Positions 1 through 5,148 of a DNA stretch of 7,098 nt are shown here, piece after piece (position 1 is the first letter of the stretch; each line of letters opens with the position of its first letter). The DNA is from Alistipes sp. (GTDB lineage Bacteria; Bacteroidota; Bacteroidia; Bacteroidales; Rikenellaceae), in NCBI GenBank assembly GCA_029065825.1, contig JAIEHQ010000016.1:1-7098 (forward strand), in the 5' to 3' direction. The position numbers and the translations under genes were made by a program. Under the pieces are notes generated by a model, which had not been told where the DNA came from, did not search any database, and saw nothing but the letters and a program-made list of their open reading frames with translations.

Positions 1-74
1 GGGGTGTAGCGCAGTCCGGTTAGCGCGCCAGCTTCGGGAGTTGGAGGTCGCTGGTTCGAATCCAGTCTCCCCGA
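1..74 (+). tRNA. tRNA-Pro (anticodon CGG), lacking its first base at the window edge
   Basis: A cloverleaf can be folded by eye. The D stem is 9-12 with 23-26. The anticodon stem is 28-32 with 40-44, and its loop (TTCGGGA) carries anticodon CGG at 35-37, which reads the proline codon CCG. The T arm is 50-54 with 62-66, around a TTCGAAT loop. The 3' acceptor strand is 67-73 and the discriminator A is at 74. The first acceptor base, expected to be C pairing with G73, lies just outside the window. CCA is not encoded, as is common in Bacteroidota. One acceptor pair is a T-T mismatch (5 with 68), and the T stem starts with a G-T wobble. Confidence 0.95.
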
Positions 75-97
75 CAATTTCGCAAAATCTTTGCGGC

Positions 98-129
98 AAG
101 CGACAGAATGCAGATTCTGTCGCTTTTTT
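98..129 (+). terminator. Rho-independent terminator of the tRNA-Pro transcript
   Basis: A perfect 12-bp inverted repeat (98-109 with 114-125) encloses a GCAG loop and runs into six T (124-129). It begins 24 bases after the tRNA, so it probably ends the tRNA transcript. From here to about 257 I see no gene and no further structure. Confidence 0.9.
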
Positions 130-257
130 GTTTTCGGTCGTCTGTTTTTCCGCTTCAATCTTTTTTCAAGCCGCGGAGTCGTGCTGGTCCGGCGGCGTGT
201 CGTCGTTCGGGTGGGGCGATCCGTTTGCGCGGTGCGATGCCGTCGGTTTTTCTCCGC

Positions 258-290
258 AAAAAAATATCTTCCCGTAAAAGGGAAGATATT
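258..290 (-). terminator. Rho-independent terminator of the cvfB-methyltransferase operon
   Basis: An 11-bp perfect stem (263-273 with 280-290) has a 6-base loop. Read on the minus strand it is followed by seven T (plus-strand A run 258-264). It lies about 30 bases after the methyltransferase stop codon, so it ends the minus-strand operon. Confidence 0.9.
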
Positions 291-319
291 CATTCGCCGC
301 TTTCGTTCGGGAGGAGATA

Positions 320-1093
320 CTACTCCGTCTCTTTCGTCGCGATGTAGAAGAGGTCGAAACAGTCGTCCGCAGCGGGAGCGATCCGGTAATCCTCCGTGCT
401 GATCGAGCGGGTCAGCTCGTCGTTGCGCTCCAGCAGTCGCCGTCGGTTCAGCCGGTTCAGCAAGTCGTAGGGGAGGCGGAGCATCCAGCCGGGCAGCCGG
501 TGCTGCAGGTCCAGCGGATCGAAGCGTGTGATCCGCTCCACGCCGCGCCGGTTCTGCTCGTAGTATTCCATGACCCGTTCGTTGCCGAATACCCCCAGCC
601 GTTCGACGGCGGGAAAGGCCGAGTGCAGCAGGTTGTCGAACTGGTCGGCCGTATATTCGCGGATGTGCCAGGGGTTGCGCGTGAGCGACATGCGGATGTT
701 GGGGGTCGTGACGATCAGCCTCCCGCCGGGGCGCAGCACGCGATGGATCTCGCGCACCAGCTCCAGGTCGCGGCGTACGTGCTCGATGACCTGGAAGCAG
801 ATCACCCAGTCGAAAGCCGACGCGGGAAGGTCGAGCGGCGGCACCGTCGCCCGGCGCATCTCGACATGCGGAAGCGCGGGGGCCGCCCCGCTGGGTGTCT
901 GCTTGTCGAGCGTCAGGAAACTGGCGGCGCGGGGGGCGACGATCTCGATTCCGTAGCCGGTTCCGGTGCCGATTTCGAGTACGTCGCCGCCGATGCGCCG
1001 GGCCGCCTCGCGGTAGGCCAGCAGCGAGCGCTGGAAGACGTAGTTGTCCGACGGATCGCGCGACACCCGTTCGGCCGTGAGTATCTTACTCAT
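320..1093 (-). CDS. Class I SAM-dependent methyltransferase (Methyltransf_11/25-like)
   Basis: This 257-residue cytosolic protein should transfer a methyl group from S-adenosylmethionine; its acceptor cannot be read from the sequence. Motif I, the SAM-binding glycine loop EIGTGTGYG, is at residues 40-48, after an N-terminal helix region. An acidic residue ending the next strand (D63) could bind the ribose. The post-motif region FDWVICFQVIEHV is at 94-106, and RVLRPGGRLIVTTPN at 118-132, both typical of the Methyltransf_11 group. The C-terminal third (about 140-257) is not a standard motif region and probably sets acceptor specificity; NPWHIREYT at 140-148 resembles related enzymes that act on glycans or lipids. 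The ATG overlaps the end of cvfB by 8 bases, which suggests translational coupling. The family call is firm, the substrate unknown. Confidence 0.9.
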   Translation of the reverse strand: MSKILTAERVSRDPSDNYVFQRSLLAYREAARRIGGDVLEIGTGTGYGIEIVAPRAASFLTLDKQTPSGAAPALPHVEMRRATVPPLDLPASAFDWVICFQVIEHVRRDLELVREIHRVLRPGGRLIVTTPNIRMSLTRNPWHIREYTADQFDNLLHSAFPAVERLGVFGNERVMEYYEQNRRGVERITRFDPLDLQHRLPGWMLRLPYDLLNRLNRRRLLERNDELTRSISTEDYRIAPAADDCFDLFYIATKETE

Positions 1094-1931
1094 TTGTCGT
1101 GCATAGTTTCACACCCTCCTGCGATACCGTCACCTCGCCGCGCTTGAGCAGCATCCCGAGCGAACGCTTGAAGGTCTTCTTGCTCATTCCCGTCCGGGCG
1201 GTCACTTCGGCCGGATCGCTGTCGTCGTTGAGCGCAAGCGTGCCGCCGTTGTCGCGCACCAGCTTCAGGAGCGTCTCCGCTGCGTGGCGTATTTCGGCCA
1301 GTCCCTCCTGCTGCAGGCTCACGTCGATGCGGTTGTCGTCGGTAATCTTGCGGACGAAGCCCGTCAGCCGGTCGCCGATCGCCACGTCGCGGAACAGCTG
1401 GTTCTTGTAGATCATGCCCCAGTGGCGGTTGTTCAGGATGACCCGGTAACCGATCGGGGATTCCGACACGACGAGCAGTTCGACCTGCTGGCGCAGCTGC
1501 ACGGTAATGATGTCGTTATTGACGTAGTTCTTGAATTTCATGGTCGCCACGCAGCGGCCCGTGATCGAATCGACGTAGAGATAGACCACGTAGCTGCGCC
1601 CGGTCAGAACCCCTCCCTGCTGGTTGCGGTTGGGAAGGAAGAGGTCTTTGCCCGCCAGTCCCCAGTCGAGGAAAGCGCCGTGCAGGTTCTTGTCCACCAC
1701 GCGGAGCAGCCCCACTTCGCCCTCCCGCAGCTTGGGCGTTTCGGTCGTGGCGACCAGGCGGTCTTCGGAGTCGTGATAGACGAATACGTCGAGCGTGTCG
1801 CCCGGTTTGTCGGCCAGGGAGACGTATCGGTTGGGAAGGAGTACTTCATTCTGTTCGTCGTCGGTCAGATATAGTCCGTAGTCGGAGATGCGGCTGACGA
1901 CGAGTCGTTGCGTGCGTCCGGGTTTCAGCAT
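1086..1931 (-). CDS. cvfB: CvfB-family S1-like RNA-binding protein with C-terminal winged helix
   Basis: This 281-residue protein matches the CvfB/YitL family, which has S1-type RNA-binding domains and a C-terminal winged helix. In Staphylococcus aureus CvfB affects virulence gene expression; its role in Bacteroidota is not established. Here residues 1-62 form a first S1-like barrel, with the family phrase DYGLYL near 18-22 and EVLLPNRYV at 29-37. A second covers about 65-130 (LFLPNRN at 97-103) and a third about 145-206 (GFVRKITDDNRIDVSL). The winged helix is about 212-278. The ATG at 1931 was chosen over an in-frame TTG at 1961 because that TTG lies inside the -7 promoter box, and homologues as I recall begin like this one. 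Its stop overlaps the methyltransferase start, so the two genes form one operon. Confidence 0.92.
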   Translation of the reverse strand: MLKPGRTQRLVVSRISDYGLYLTDDEQNEVLLPNRYVSLADKPGDTLDVFVYHDSEDRLVATTETPKLREGEVGLLRVVDKNLHGAFLDWGLAGKDLFLPNRNQQGGVLTGRSYVVYLYVDSITGRCVATMKFKNYVNNDIITVQLRQQVELLVVSESPIGYRVILNNRHWGMIYKNQLFRDVAIGDRLTGFVRKITDDNRIDVSLQQEGLAEIRHAAETLLKLVRDNGGTLALNDDSDPAEVTARTGMSKKTFKRSLGMLLKRGEVTVSQEGVKLCTTNE

Positions 1932-1958
1932 AAGATAGTAGTAGTAAGGTTTAGGAAG

Positions 1959-1990
1959 CAAATATACGCTTTATTTTGCCGGAAAGCAAC
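1959..1990 (-). promoter_or_regulatory. Bacteroidota-type promoter for cvfB operon
   Basis: On the minus strand TATATTTG (1959-1966) matches the -7 consensus TAnnTTTG exactly. A GTTG (1987-1990) stands 20 bases upstream as a near match to the -33 element TTTG. Transcription would start near 1952, about 20 bases before the cvfB ATG. Confidence 0.75.
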
Positions 1991-2209
1991 TTTGTCCGCC
2001 GTATATCGCAGGTGCGGAGGCTCTTTTCGGGCGATTCGCCCTTGTGTTCCGACCCGGTGCCGCCGCTTTTCCCGTGCCTCTCCTGTCCGGAGGACTTCGC
2101 TTCGGGAGGTGCCGGTTGCGGCGAATTTATCCGGGAGGCGTTTTTTTTGCGCATATCCGTGCTTCGACTTCGTTCCGGATGCCCTTTATCGCGACAAAGT
2201 CCGAAAGAG
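1991..2209. other. Intergenic spacer between divergent promoters, no gene recognised
   Basis: Together with the flanking promoters this is a 330-base gap between cvfB and the amidase gene. Open frames cross it, but none looks like a protein: their residues are rich in Arg, Ser and Pro, and they run into promoters or known genes. The most visible element is a T8 run at 2141-2148 with no convincing hairpin directly before it. I see no tRNA, riboswitch or repeat. Confidence 0.5.
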
Positions 2210-2242
2210 TTTGGTTTTGTATCCGGCTTATGCGTATCTTTG
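2210..2242 (+). promoter_or_regulatory. Bacteroidota-type promoter for the omega-amidase gene
   Basis: TATCTTTG (2235-2242) fits the -7 consensus TAnnTTTG exactly. TTTG at 2210-2213 lies 21 bases upstream and fits the -33 element; a second TTTG at 2216-2219 is a less well spaced alternative. Transcription would start near 2248, giving a leader of only about 14 bases. Confidence 0.75.
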
Positions 2243-2261
2243 AAAGAAAATCCCGTGAATT

Positions 2262-3026
2262 ATGGAATTGAAGGTTGCTTTGTGTCAGACGGCTATGGAG
2301 TGGGAGAACCCGCAGGTCAATCTGCGGCGGATCGAGCGGATGCTCGTCGGTGTGGATGCGGATCTGGTGGTGCTGCCCGAGATGTTCGCTACAGGCTTCG
2401 TGACCGATCCTGCCCGGGTGGCGCAGCCGATGTCGGGCGGTATCGTCTCCTGGATGCGGGAGCGGGCGCAAGATGCGGGCTGCGCTCTGGCGGGGAGTCT
2501 GGTTGTCGAAGAGGGTGGGCGTTATTTCAACCGGTTGCTCTTCGCCATGCCTTCCGGCGGTCTGGTCTGCTACGACAAGCGACACCTCTTCTCGATCGGC
2601 GGCGAGGGGGAGGCTTTCACTCCGGGTGCCTCCCGTACGGTGGTCGAGTACGGCGGCTTCCTTTTCCTGCTTCTGATCTGCTACGACCTGCGCTTTCCGG
2701 TCTGGAGCCGTTGCCGCGGGGACTACGATGCGATCCTCTGCGTCGCCTCCTGGCCCGAGAGCCGGCGCGAGGCGTGGCGCACGCTGCTGCGCGCCCGGGC
2801 CATCGAGAACCAGGCCTACGTGCTCGGCGTGAACCGCACGGGGAGCGATCCGACGGCCCGTTATTCGGGAGATTCCGTCGCGGTGGGGTTCATGGGGGAG
2901 ACCTTTGCCGAGGCGGACGATGCGGAATGCGTGCTGCAGGTCGCTCTCGACAGGGAGCGGCTGGTGCGGTTCCGCGAGCGGTTCCCTGCCTGGCGCGATG
3001 CCGATGCCTTTTCGCTGGAGGGCTGA
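2262..3026 (+). CDS. Nitrilase-superfamily amidohydrolase, YafV-like omega-amidase
   Basis: This 254-residue carbon-nitrogen hydrolase most resembles omega-amidases of the YafV/Nit2 type. Those hydrolyse 2-oxoglutaramate or 2-oxosuccinamate, the products of glutamine or asparagine transamination, to the 2-oxoacid and ammonia. The catalytic Glu-Lys-Cys triad is visible: E40 in LPEMFATGF, K106 in YDKRHLF, and the nucleophile C140 in ICYDLRFPVW. FNR at 89-91 and the long RARAIENQAYVLGVNR stretch also fit the YafV group. Length is normal and no signal peptide is seen, so the enzyme is cytosolic. The ATG follows closely behind a good promoter. The gene stands alone; no transaminase or methionine-salvage gene is beside it, so the physiological substrate is inferred from family resemblance only. 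Confidence 0.92.
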   Translation: MELKVALCQTAMEWENPQVNLRRIERMLVGVDADLVVLPEMFATGFVTDPARVAQPMSGGIVSWMRERAQDAGCALAGSLVVEEGGRYFNRLLFAMPSGGLVCYDKRHLFSIGGEGEAFTPGASRTVVEYGGFLFLLLICYDLRFPVWSRCRGDYDAILCVASWPESRREAWRTLLRARAIENQAYVLGVNRTGSDPTARYSGDSVAVGFMGETFAEADDAECVLQVALDRERLVRFRERFPAWRDADAFSLEG

Positions 3027-3028
3027 TC

Positions 3029-3046
3029 GCGGCCGGTGCCGCTTTT
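3029..3046 (+). terminator. Possible short terminator after the omega-amidase gene
   Basis: A 5-bp GC-only stem (3029-3033 with 3038-3042) with a CGGT loop is followed by TTTT, directly after the stop codon. The stem and the T-run are both short, so this is a weak call. Confidence 0.4.
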
Positions 3047-3132
3047 GTCCGGACTCGCTCCGAACTCCGTTCCGCTGCGCCAGAGTGCGGGCGATGCCGT
3101 TCCAGGAAGGAGCACCGCCTCCTGTCGGCCTG

Positions 3133-3177
3133 AAAAAAGAAGAACGGGCATCCGCCGGATTTCGGTCGGATGCCCGT
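3133..3177 (-). terminator. Terminator of the phosphofructokinase gene
   Basis: A 10-bp perfect stem (3145-3154 with 3167-3176, plus one A-T pair outside it) encloses a 12-base loop. On the minus strand it leads into a pyrimidine tract ending in six T. It lies about 30 bases after the phosphofructokinase stop. The plus strand has no T-run here, so it should work mainly for the minus-strand gene. Confidence 0.8.
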
Positions 3178-3205
3178 CGGGGCGAGTGCCTTCTGTCGGG
3201 GCGGA

Positions 3206-4456
3206 TCAGAGATCCGATTCGTCCCAGTTGAGGATCTTGCAGAAATCGTACTCTTCGGGATCGGCCAGGTAGCGCCGCGCCGCGTCGTAGTCGGCGGGAG
3301 TCAGGGCTGTGAGGATGTTGTCCGTCACGGCTTTGTAGCGATCGGAGCGGATATCGACCATGCGGGGCGGAATCTTGCCCGTCGCAGGATCCTGGAGGTC
3401 TTTCAGGTAGAGCGGCTCCACGTTGCCGCACCCATCGACATAGACCATACAGCCTGTCTTTCCCTCGCTGAAGAGCTTATAGACTCCGATGCCCAGTTCC
3501 GAACAGTAGGTCAGGTCGTAGGCGACCGGGGTCTGGCCCCGGATCTCGTAGCCCAGCTCTACGGGGCGGGTCTGTTGCGCGATCTTCAGTTCGGCCAGCC
3601 GCTGATCGAGCAGCGTGTTGAAGAAGCAGGCTTTCGATATCTTGCCCAGCTCGGGATGGCCGTGCGCGTCGTAAGTGAAGTGGATGCCGCTGCGGGCGAT
3701 CTCCTCTTCGCTCAGTTCGTGGAATACCCCTTCGGAGATGATCGCCGCACCGTAGTCCATGCCGAGGATGCGGCGCTTGACGATCGCCGATACGATCAGC
3801 CGGATGATCTTGTCGATGGTGACGGGTGTCTTGTTGAACATTTCGGGGATGACGATCATCGGGTAGTGGCACGCCTCGCCGATGCCGAAGGCCAGGTGTC
3901 CGGCGCTGCGACCCATCGCCGACATGACGAACCAGCTGCCGCTGGTGCGTGCATCAACGTAAACGGCGCGGGCGATGACCGCACCCTTGTCCTTGGCCGA
4001 CTCGTACCCGAAAGTGGGGGCGCAGTCGGGAAGCGGCAGGTCGTTGTCGATGGTCTTGGGGACGTGGATGTTGGCTATCGGGTATTTCTTCTCGCTCAGG
4101 AACCGGGCGATGCGGTTGGCCGTCGATGCCGTGTCGTCGCCGCCGATGGTGACCAGCAGCCGGATGTTGTTGTCGGTAAAGAATTTCAGGTTGAAGTTCT
4201 TCTCGAAGTCTTCGTCCGTGGGCTTGAACCGGCTCATGCGCAGGAACGAGCCTGCGAGGTTGAAAATCTCGTCGGCCTTCAGGAAGGTAATGTGCTCCGT
4301 CGCGGGCGCTTCGCGGAAGAGTCCCGTGAAGCCCTTGTGCAGGCCGATGACCTCGTATCCTTTTTTCAGGAAAGCCTTGGCCACGCTGCCCACTACCGTG
4401 TTCATGCCCGGTGCCGGGCCGCCGCCCGTGAGGATGGCTATCGCTTCGTTCTTCAT
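3206..4456 (-). CDS. pfp: 6-phosphofructokinase, probably pyrophosphate-dependent
   Basis: This 416-residue enzyme phosphorylates fructose 6-phosphate to fructose 1,6-bisphosphate in glycolysis. The phosphoryl-donor loop GGGPAPGMN is at 11-19. Residues 105-108 read GGDD where ATP-dependent enzymes usually have GGDG; the second Asp blocks the ATP pocket and marks PPi users. The catalytic segment PKTIDND (133-139) has Lys where ATP enzymes have Gly, again the PPi type. Further substrate-binding motifs are MGR (181-183), IPE (203-205), SEG (241-243) and GYEIRG (302-307). The length exceeds the roughly 320 residues of bacterial ATP-PFKs, as expected for PPi-type enzymes. A PPi enzyme is reversible and saves ATP, which suits a fermenting anaerobe. 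The gene is monocistronic, with a terminator on each side. Donor preference is inferred from the two residues, not shown. Confidence 0.93.
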   Translation of the reverse strand: MKNEAIAILTGGGPAPGMNTVVGSVAKAFLKKGYEVIGLHKGFTGLFREAPATEHITFLKADEIFNLAGSFLRMSRFKPTDEDFEKNFNLKFFTDNNIRLLVTIGGDDTASTANRIARFLSEKKYPIANIHVPKTIDNDLPLPDCAPTFGYESAKDKGAVIARAVYVDARTSGSWFVMSAMGRSAGHLAFGIGEACHYPMIVIPEMFNKTPVTIDKIIRLIVSAIVKRRILGMDYGAAIISEGVFHELSEEEIARSGIHFTYDAHGHPELGKISKACFFNTLLDQRLAELKIAQQTRPVELGYEIRGQTPVAYDLTYCSELGIGVYKLFSEGKTGCMVYVDGCGNVEPLYLKDLQDPATGKIPPRMVDIRSDRYKAVTDNILTALTPADYDAARRYLADPEEYDFCKILNWDESDL

Positions 4457-4481
4457 ATCGTTGGAATGGTTGATTTCGCGG

Positions 4482-4489
4482 TAAAATTA
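4482..4489 (-). promoter_or_regulatory. Weak -7-like element upstream of the phosphofructokinase gene
   Basis: On the minus strand TAATTTTA differs from TAnnTTTG at one position and lies 26 bases before the start codon. No TTTG is seen at the right distance upstream. A promoter is expected here because the cold-shock gene terminator lies directly upstream, but this element is only a candidate. Confidence 0.25.
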
Positions 4490-4513
4490 CAACTTATTTT
4501 CTCTTGTCTGTAT

Positions 4514-4545
4514 AAAAAATATGGAGACTCCGCAAAGTCTCCATA
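4514..4545 (-). terminator. Rho-independent terminator of the cold-shock protein gene
   Basis: A 10-bp perfect stem (4520-4529 with 4536-4545) with a 6-base loop is followed on the minus strand by six T (plus-strand A run 4514-4519). It lies 22 bases after the stop of the cold-shock gene and separates it from the phosphofructokinase gene. Confidence 0.9.
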
Positions 4546-4567
4546 CGTTTCGGGGGTATTTGGTCGA

Positions 4568-4768
4568 TTACCCGATTACGGTAACGTTGATCGCCTGTTC
4601 GCCTTTTGCTCCCTTGCCGAGTTCGAAAGAGACCTTCTGTCCCTCTTCGAGGGTCTTGAAGGAATCCGAAACGATTCCCGAAAAATGAACGAAGATCTCT
4701 TTGCCCTCGTCGCTGATAATGAATCCGTAGCCTTTCTTGCTATCGAACCATTTTACTTGACCTGTCAT
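4568..4768 (-). CDS. CspA-family cold-shock domain protein
   Basis: This 66-residue protein is a single cold-shock domain, a five-strand barrel that binds single-stranded RNA and DNA and keeps mRNA unfolded. The RNP1 motif KGYGFI (12-17) and RNP2 motif IFVHFS (25-30) are both intact, and the N-terminal TGQVKWFDSKKG is typical. The length matches bacterial CspA proteins. The gene stands alone with its own promoter and strong terminator, consistent with high expression. The leader is only about 20 bases by my promoter placement, so there is no room for a long cold-responsive leader like that of E. coli cspA. Whether it is cold-induced or constitutive cannot be told. Confidence 0.97.
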   Translation of the reverse strand: MTGQVKWFDSKKGYGFIISDEGKEIFVHFSGIVSDSFKTLEEGQKVSFELGKGAKGEQAINVTVIG

Positions 4769-4793
4769 AAAATTGTTGTTTGTAAATGTGCTG

Positions 4794-4824
4794 CAAAGAA
4801 ACGCAAAAAGTATTGATTATCAAA
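4794..4824 (-). promoter_or_regulatory. Promoter of the cold-shock protein gene
   Basis: On the minus strand TTTCTTTG (4794-4801) matches the -7 consensus TAnnTTTG except for T in place of A. A perfect TTTG (4821-4824) lies 19 bases upstream. The region is strongly AT-rich beside GC-rich genes, as expected of a promoter. Confidence 0.6.
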
Positions 4825-4848
4825 ATTTTTTTATACATATTTCGTTCT

Positions 4849-4882
4849 GTTGCCGGATTTCCGAAATAAATCCCTATATTTG
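4849..4882 (+). promoter_or_regulatory. Promoter of the lipoprotein-radical SAM operon
   Basis: TATATTTG (4875-4882) matches the -7 consensus exactly. A GTTG (4849-4852) 22 bases upstream is an imperfect -33 candidate with slightly wide spacing. Transcription would start near 4888, about 30 bases before the lipoprotein ATG. It is divergent from the cold-shock promoter. Confidence 0.65.
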
Positions 4883-4919
4883 TTTCGGAATATTCGAACC
4901 GAAAAACGATGTTTGATTT

Positions 4920-5144
4920 ATGGGAAGAAAGGTAAAATGGGCGTTGCTGGCCATGCTCGGCTTCGCGACGGCATGTTCGACGGTCAAGAACAATCCCAAG
5001 CAGGGGGCGGACGAGGATACGAACGGAGTAGAGGTCTCCGAACCTCAGATCCGGCTCATGTACGGCGTGCGTAATCCTGTGCCCCTTGACGAGGCGAACG
5101 GCGGCGGGCAGGAGACCCCTGCCGAGGAAAATTCGGACAAGTAG
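4920..5144 (+). CDS. Small lipoprotein of the rSAM/lipoprotein system (TIGR04134-like)
   Basis: This 74-residue protein starts with a short lipoprotein signal: basic residues (RKVK at 3-6), a hydrophobic stretch (7-18) and lipobox ATAC ending at C19. The predicted mature lipoprotein has 56 residues, anchored through C19, its only cysteine. After an acidic, Gly/Asn-rich stretch comes PQIRLMYGVRNPVP (42-55), and then a Gly/Glu-rich tail. Y48 is the only aromatic residue after C19. The MYGV-Pro-like motif recalls the Bacteroidota 'radical SAM-associated putative lipoprotein' family, some of whose members, as I remember them, carry a further domain after this motif that is absent here. The stop lies 4 bases before the radical SAM start, so the two are co-translated. 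It is probably the substrate of that enzyme. The gene is firm; the substrate role is inference. Confidence 0.82.
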   Translation: MGRKVKWALLAMLGFATACSTVKNNPKQGADEDTNGVEVSEPQIRLMYGVRNPVPLDEANGGGQETPAEENSDK

Positions 5145-5148
5145 GCCG

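Noticed and set aside
41..402. Overlapping plus-strand frames just after the tRNA
   Set aside because: They start inside or just after the tRNA, run through two terminators, and give Arg/Phe/Ser-rich translations without family resemblance.
2141..2148. T8 run as a terminator tail on the plus strand
   Set aside because: No stable hairpin lies directly before it, and there is no plus-strand gene upstream for it to terminate.
1951..2154. A 67-codon ATG-started frame on the minus strand in the cvfB upstream spacer
   Set aside because: It runs through the cvfB promoter, has a Lys/Ser/Pro-rich composition with no motif, and shows no promoter of its own.
1976..3133. Open frame of 385 codons on the plus strand overlapping the omega-amidase gene
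   Set aside because: It is a different frame of a gene with a clear catalytic triad, and its translation is Gly/Arg/Cys-rich without motifs.
2127..3431. Open frame of 434 codons on the minus strand
   Set aside because: It runs antisense to the omega-amidase gene and across the terminator and 3' end of the phosphofructokinase gene in a wrong frame; the translation is Arg/Pro-rich with no recognisable domain.
3170..4816. Long open frame (548 codons) on the plus strand opposite the phosphofructokinase and cold-shock genes
   Set aside because: It is antisense to two well-supported genes, crosses both their terminators and promoters, and its residues match no family. GC-rich codons on the other strand keep stop codons rare.
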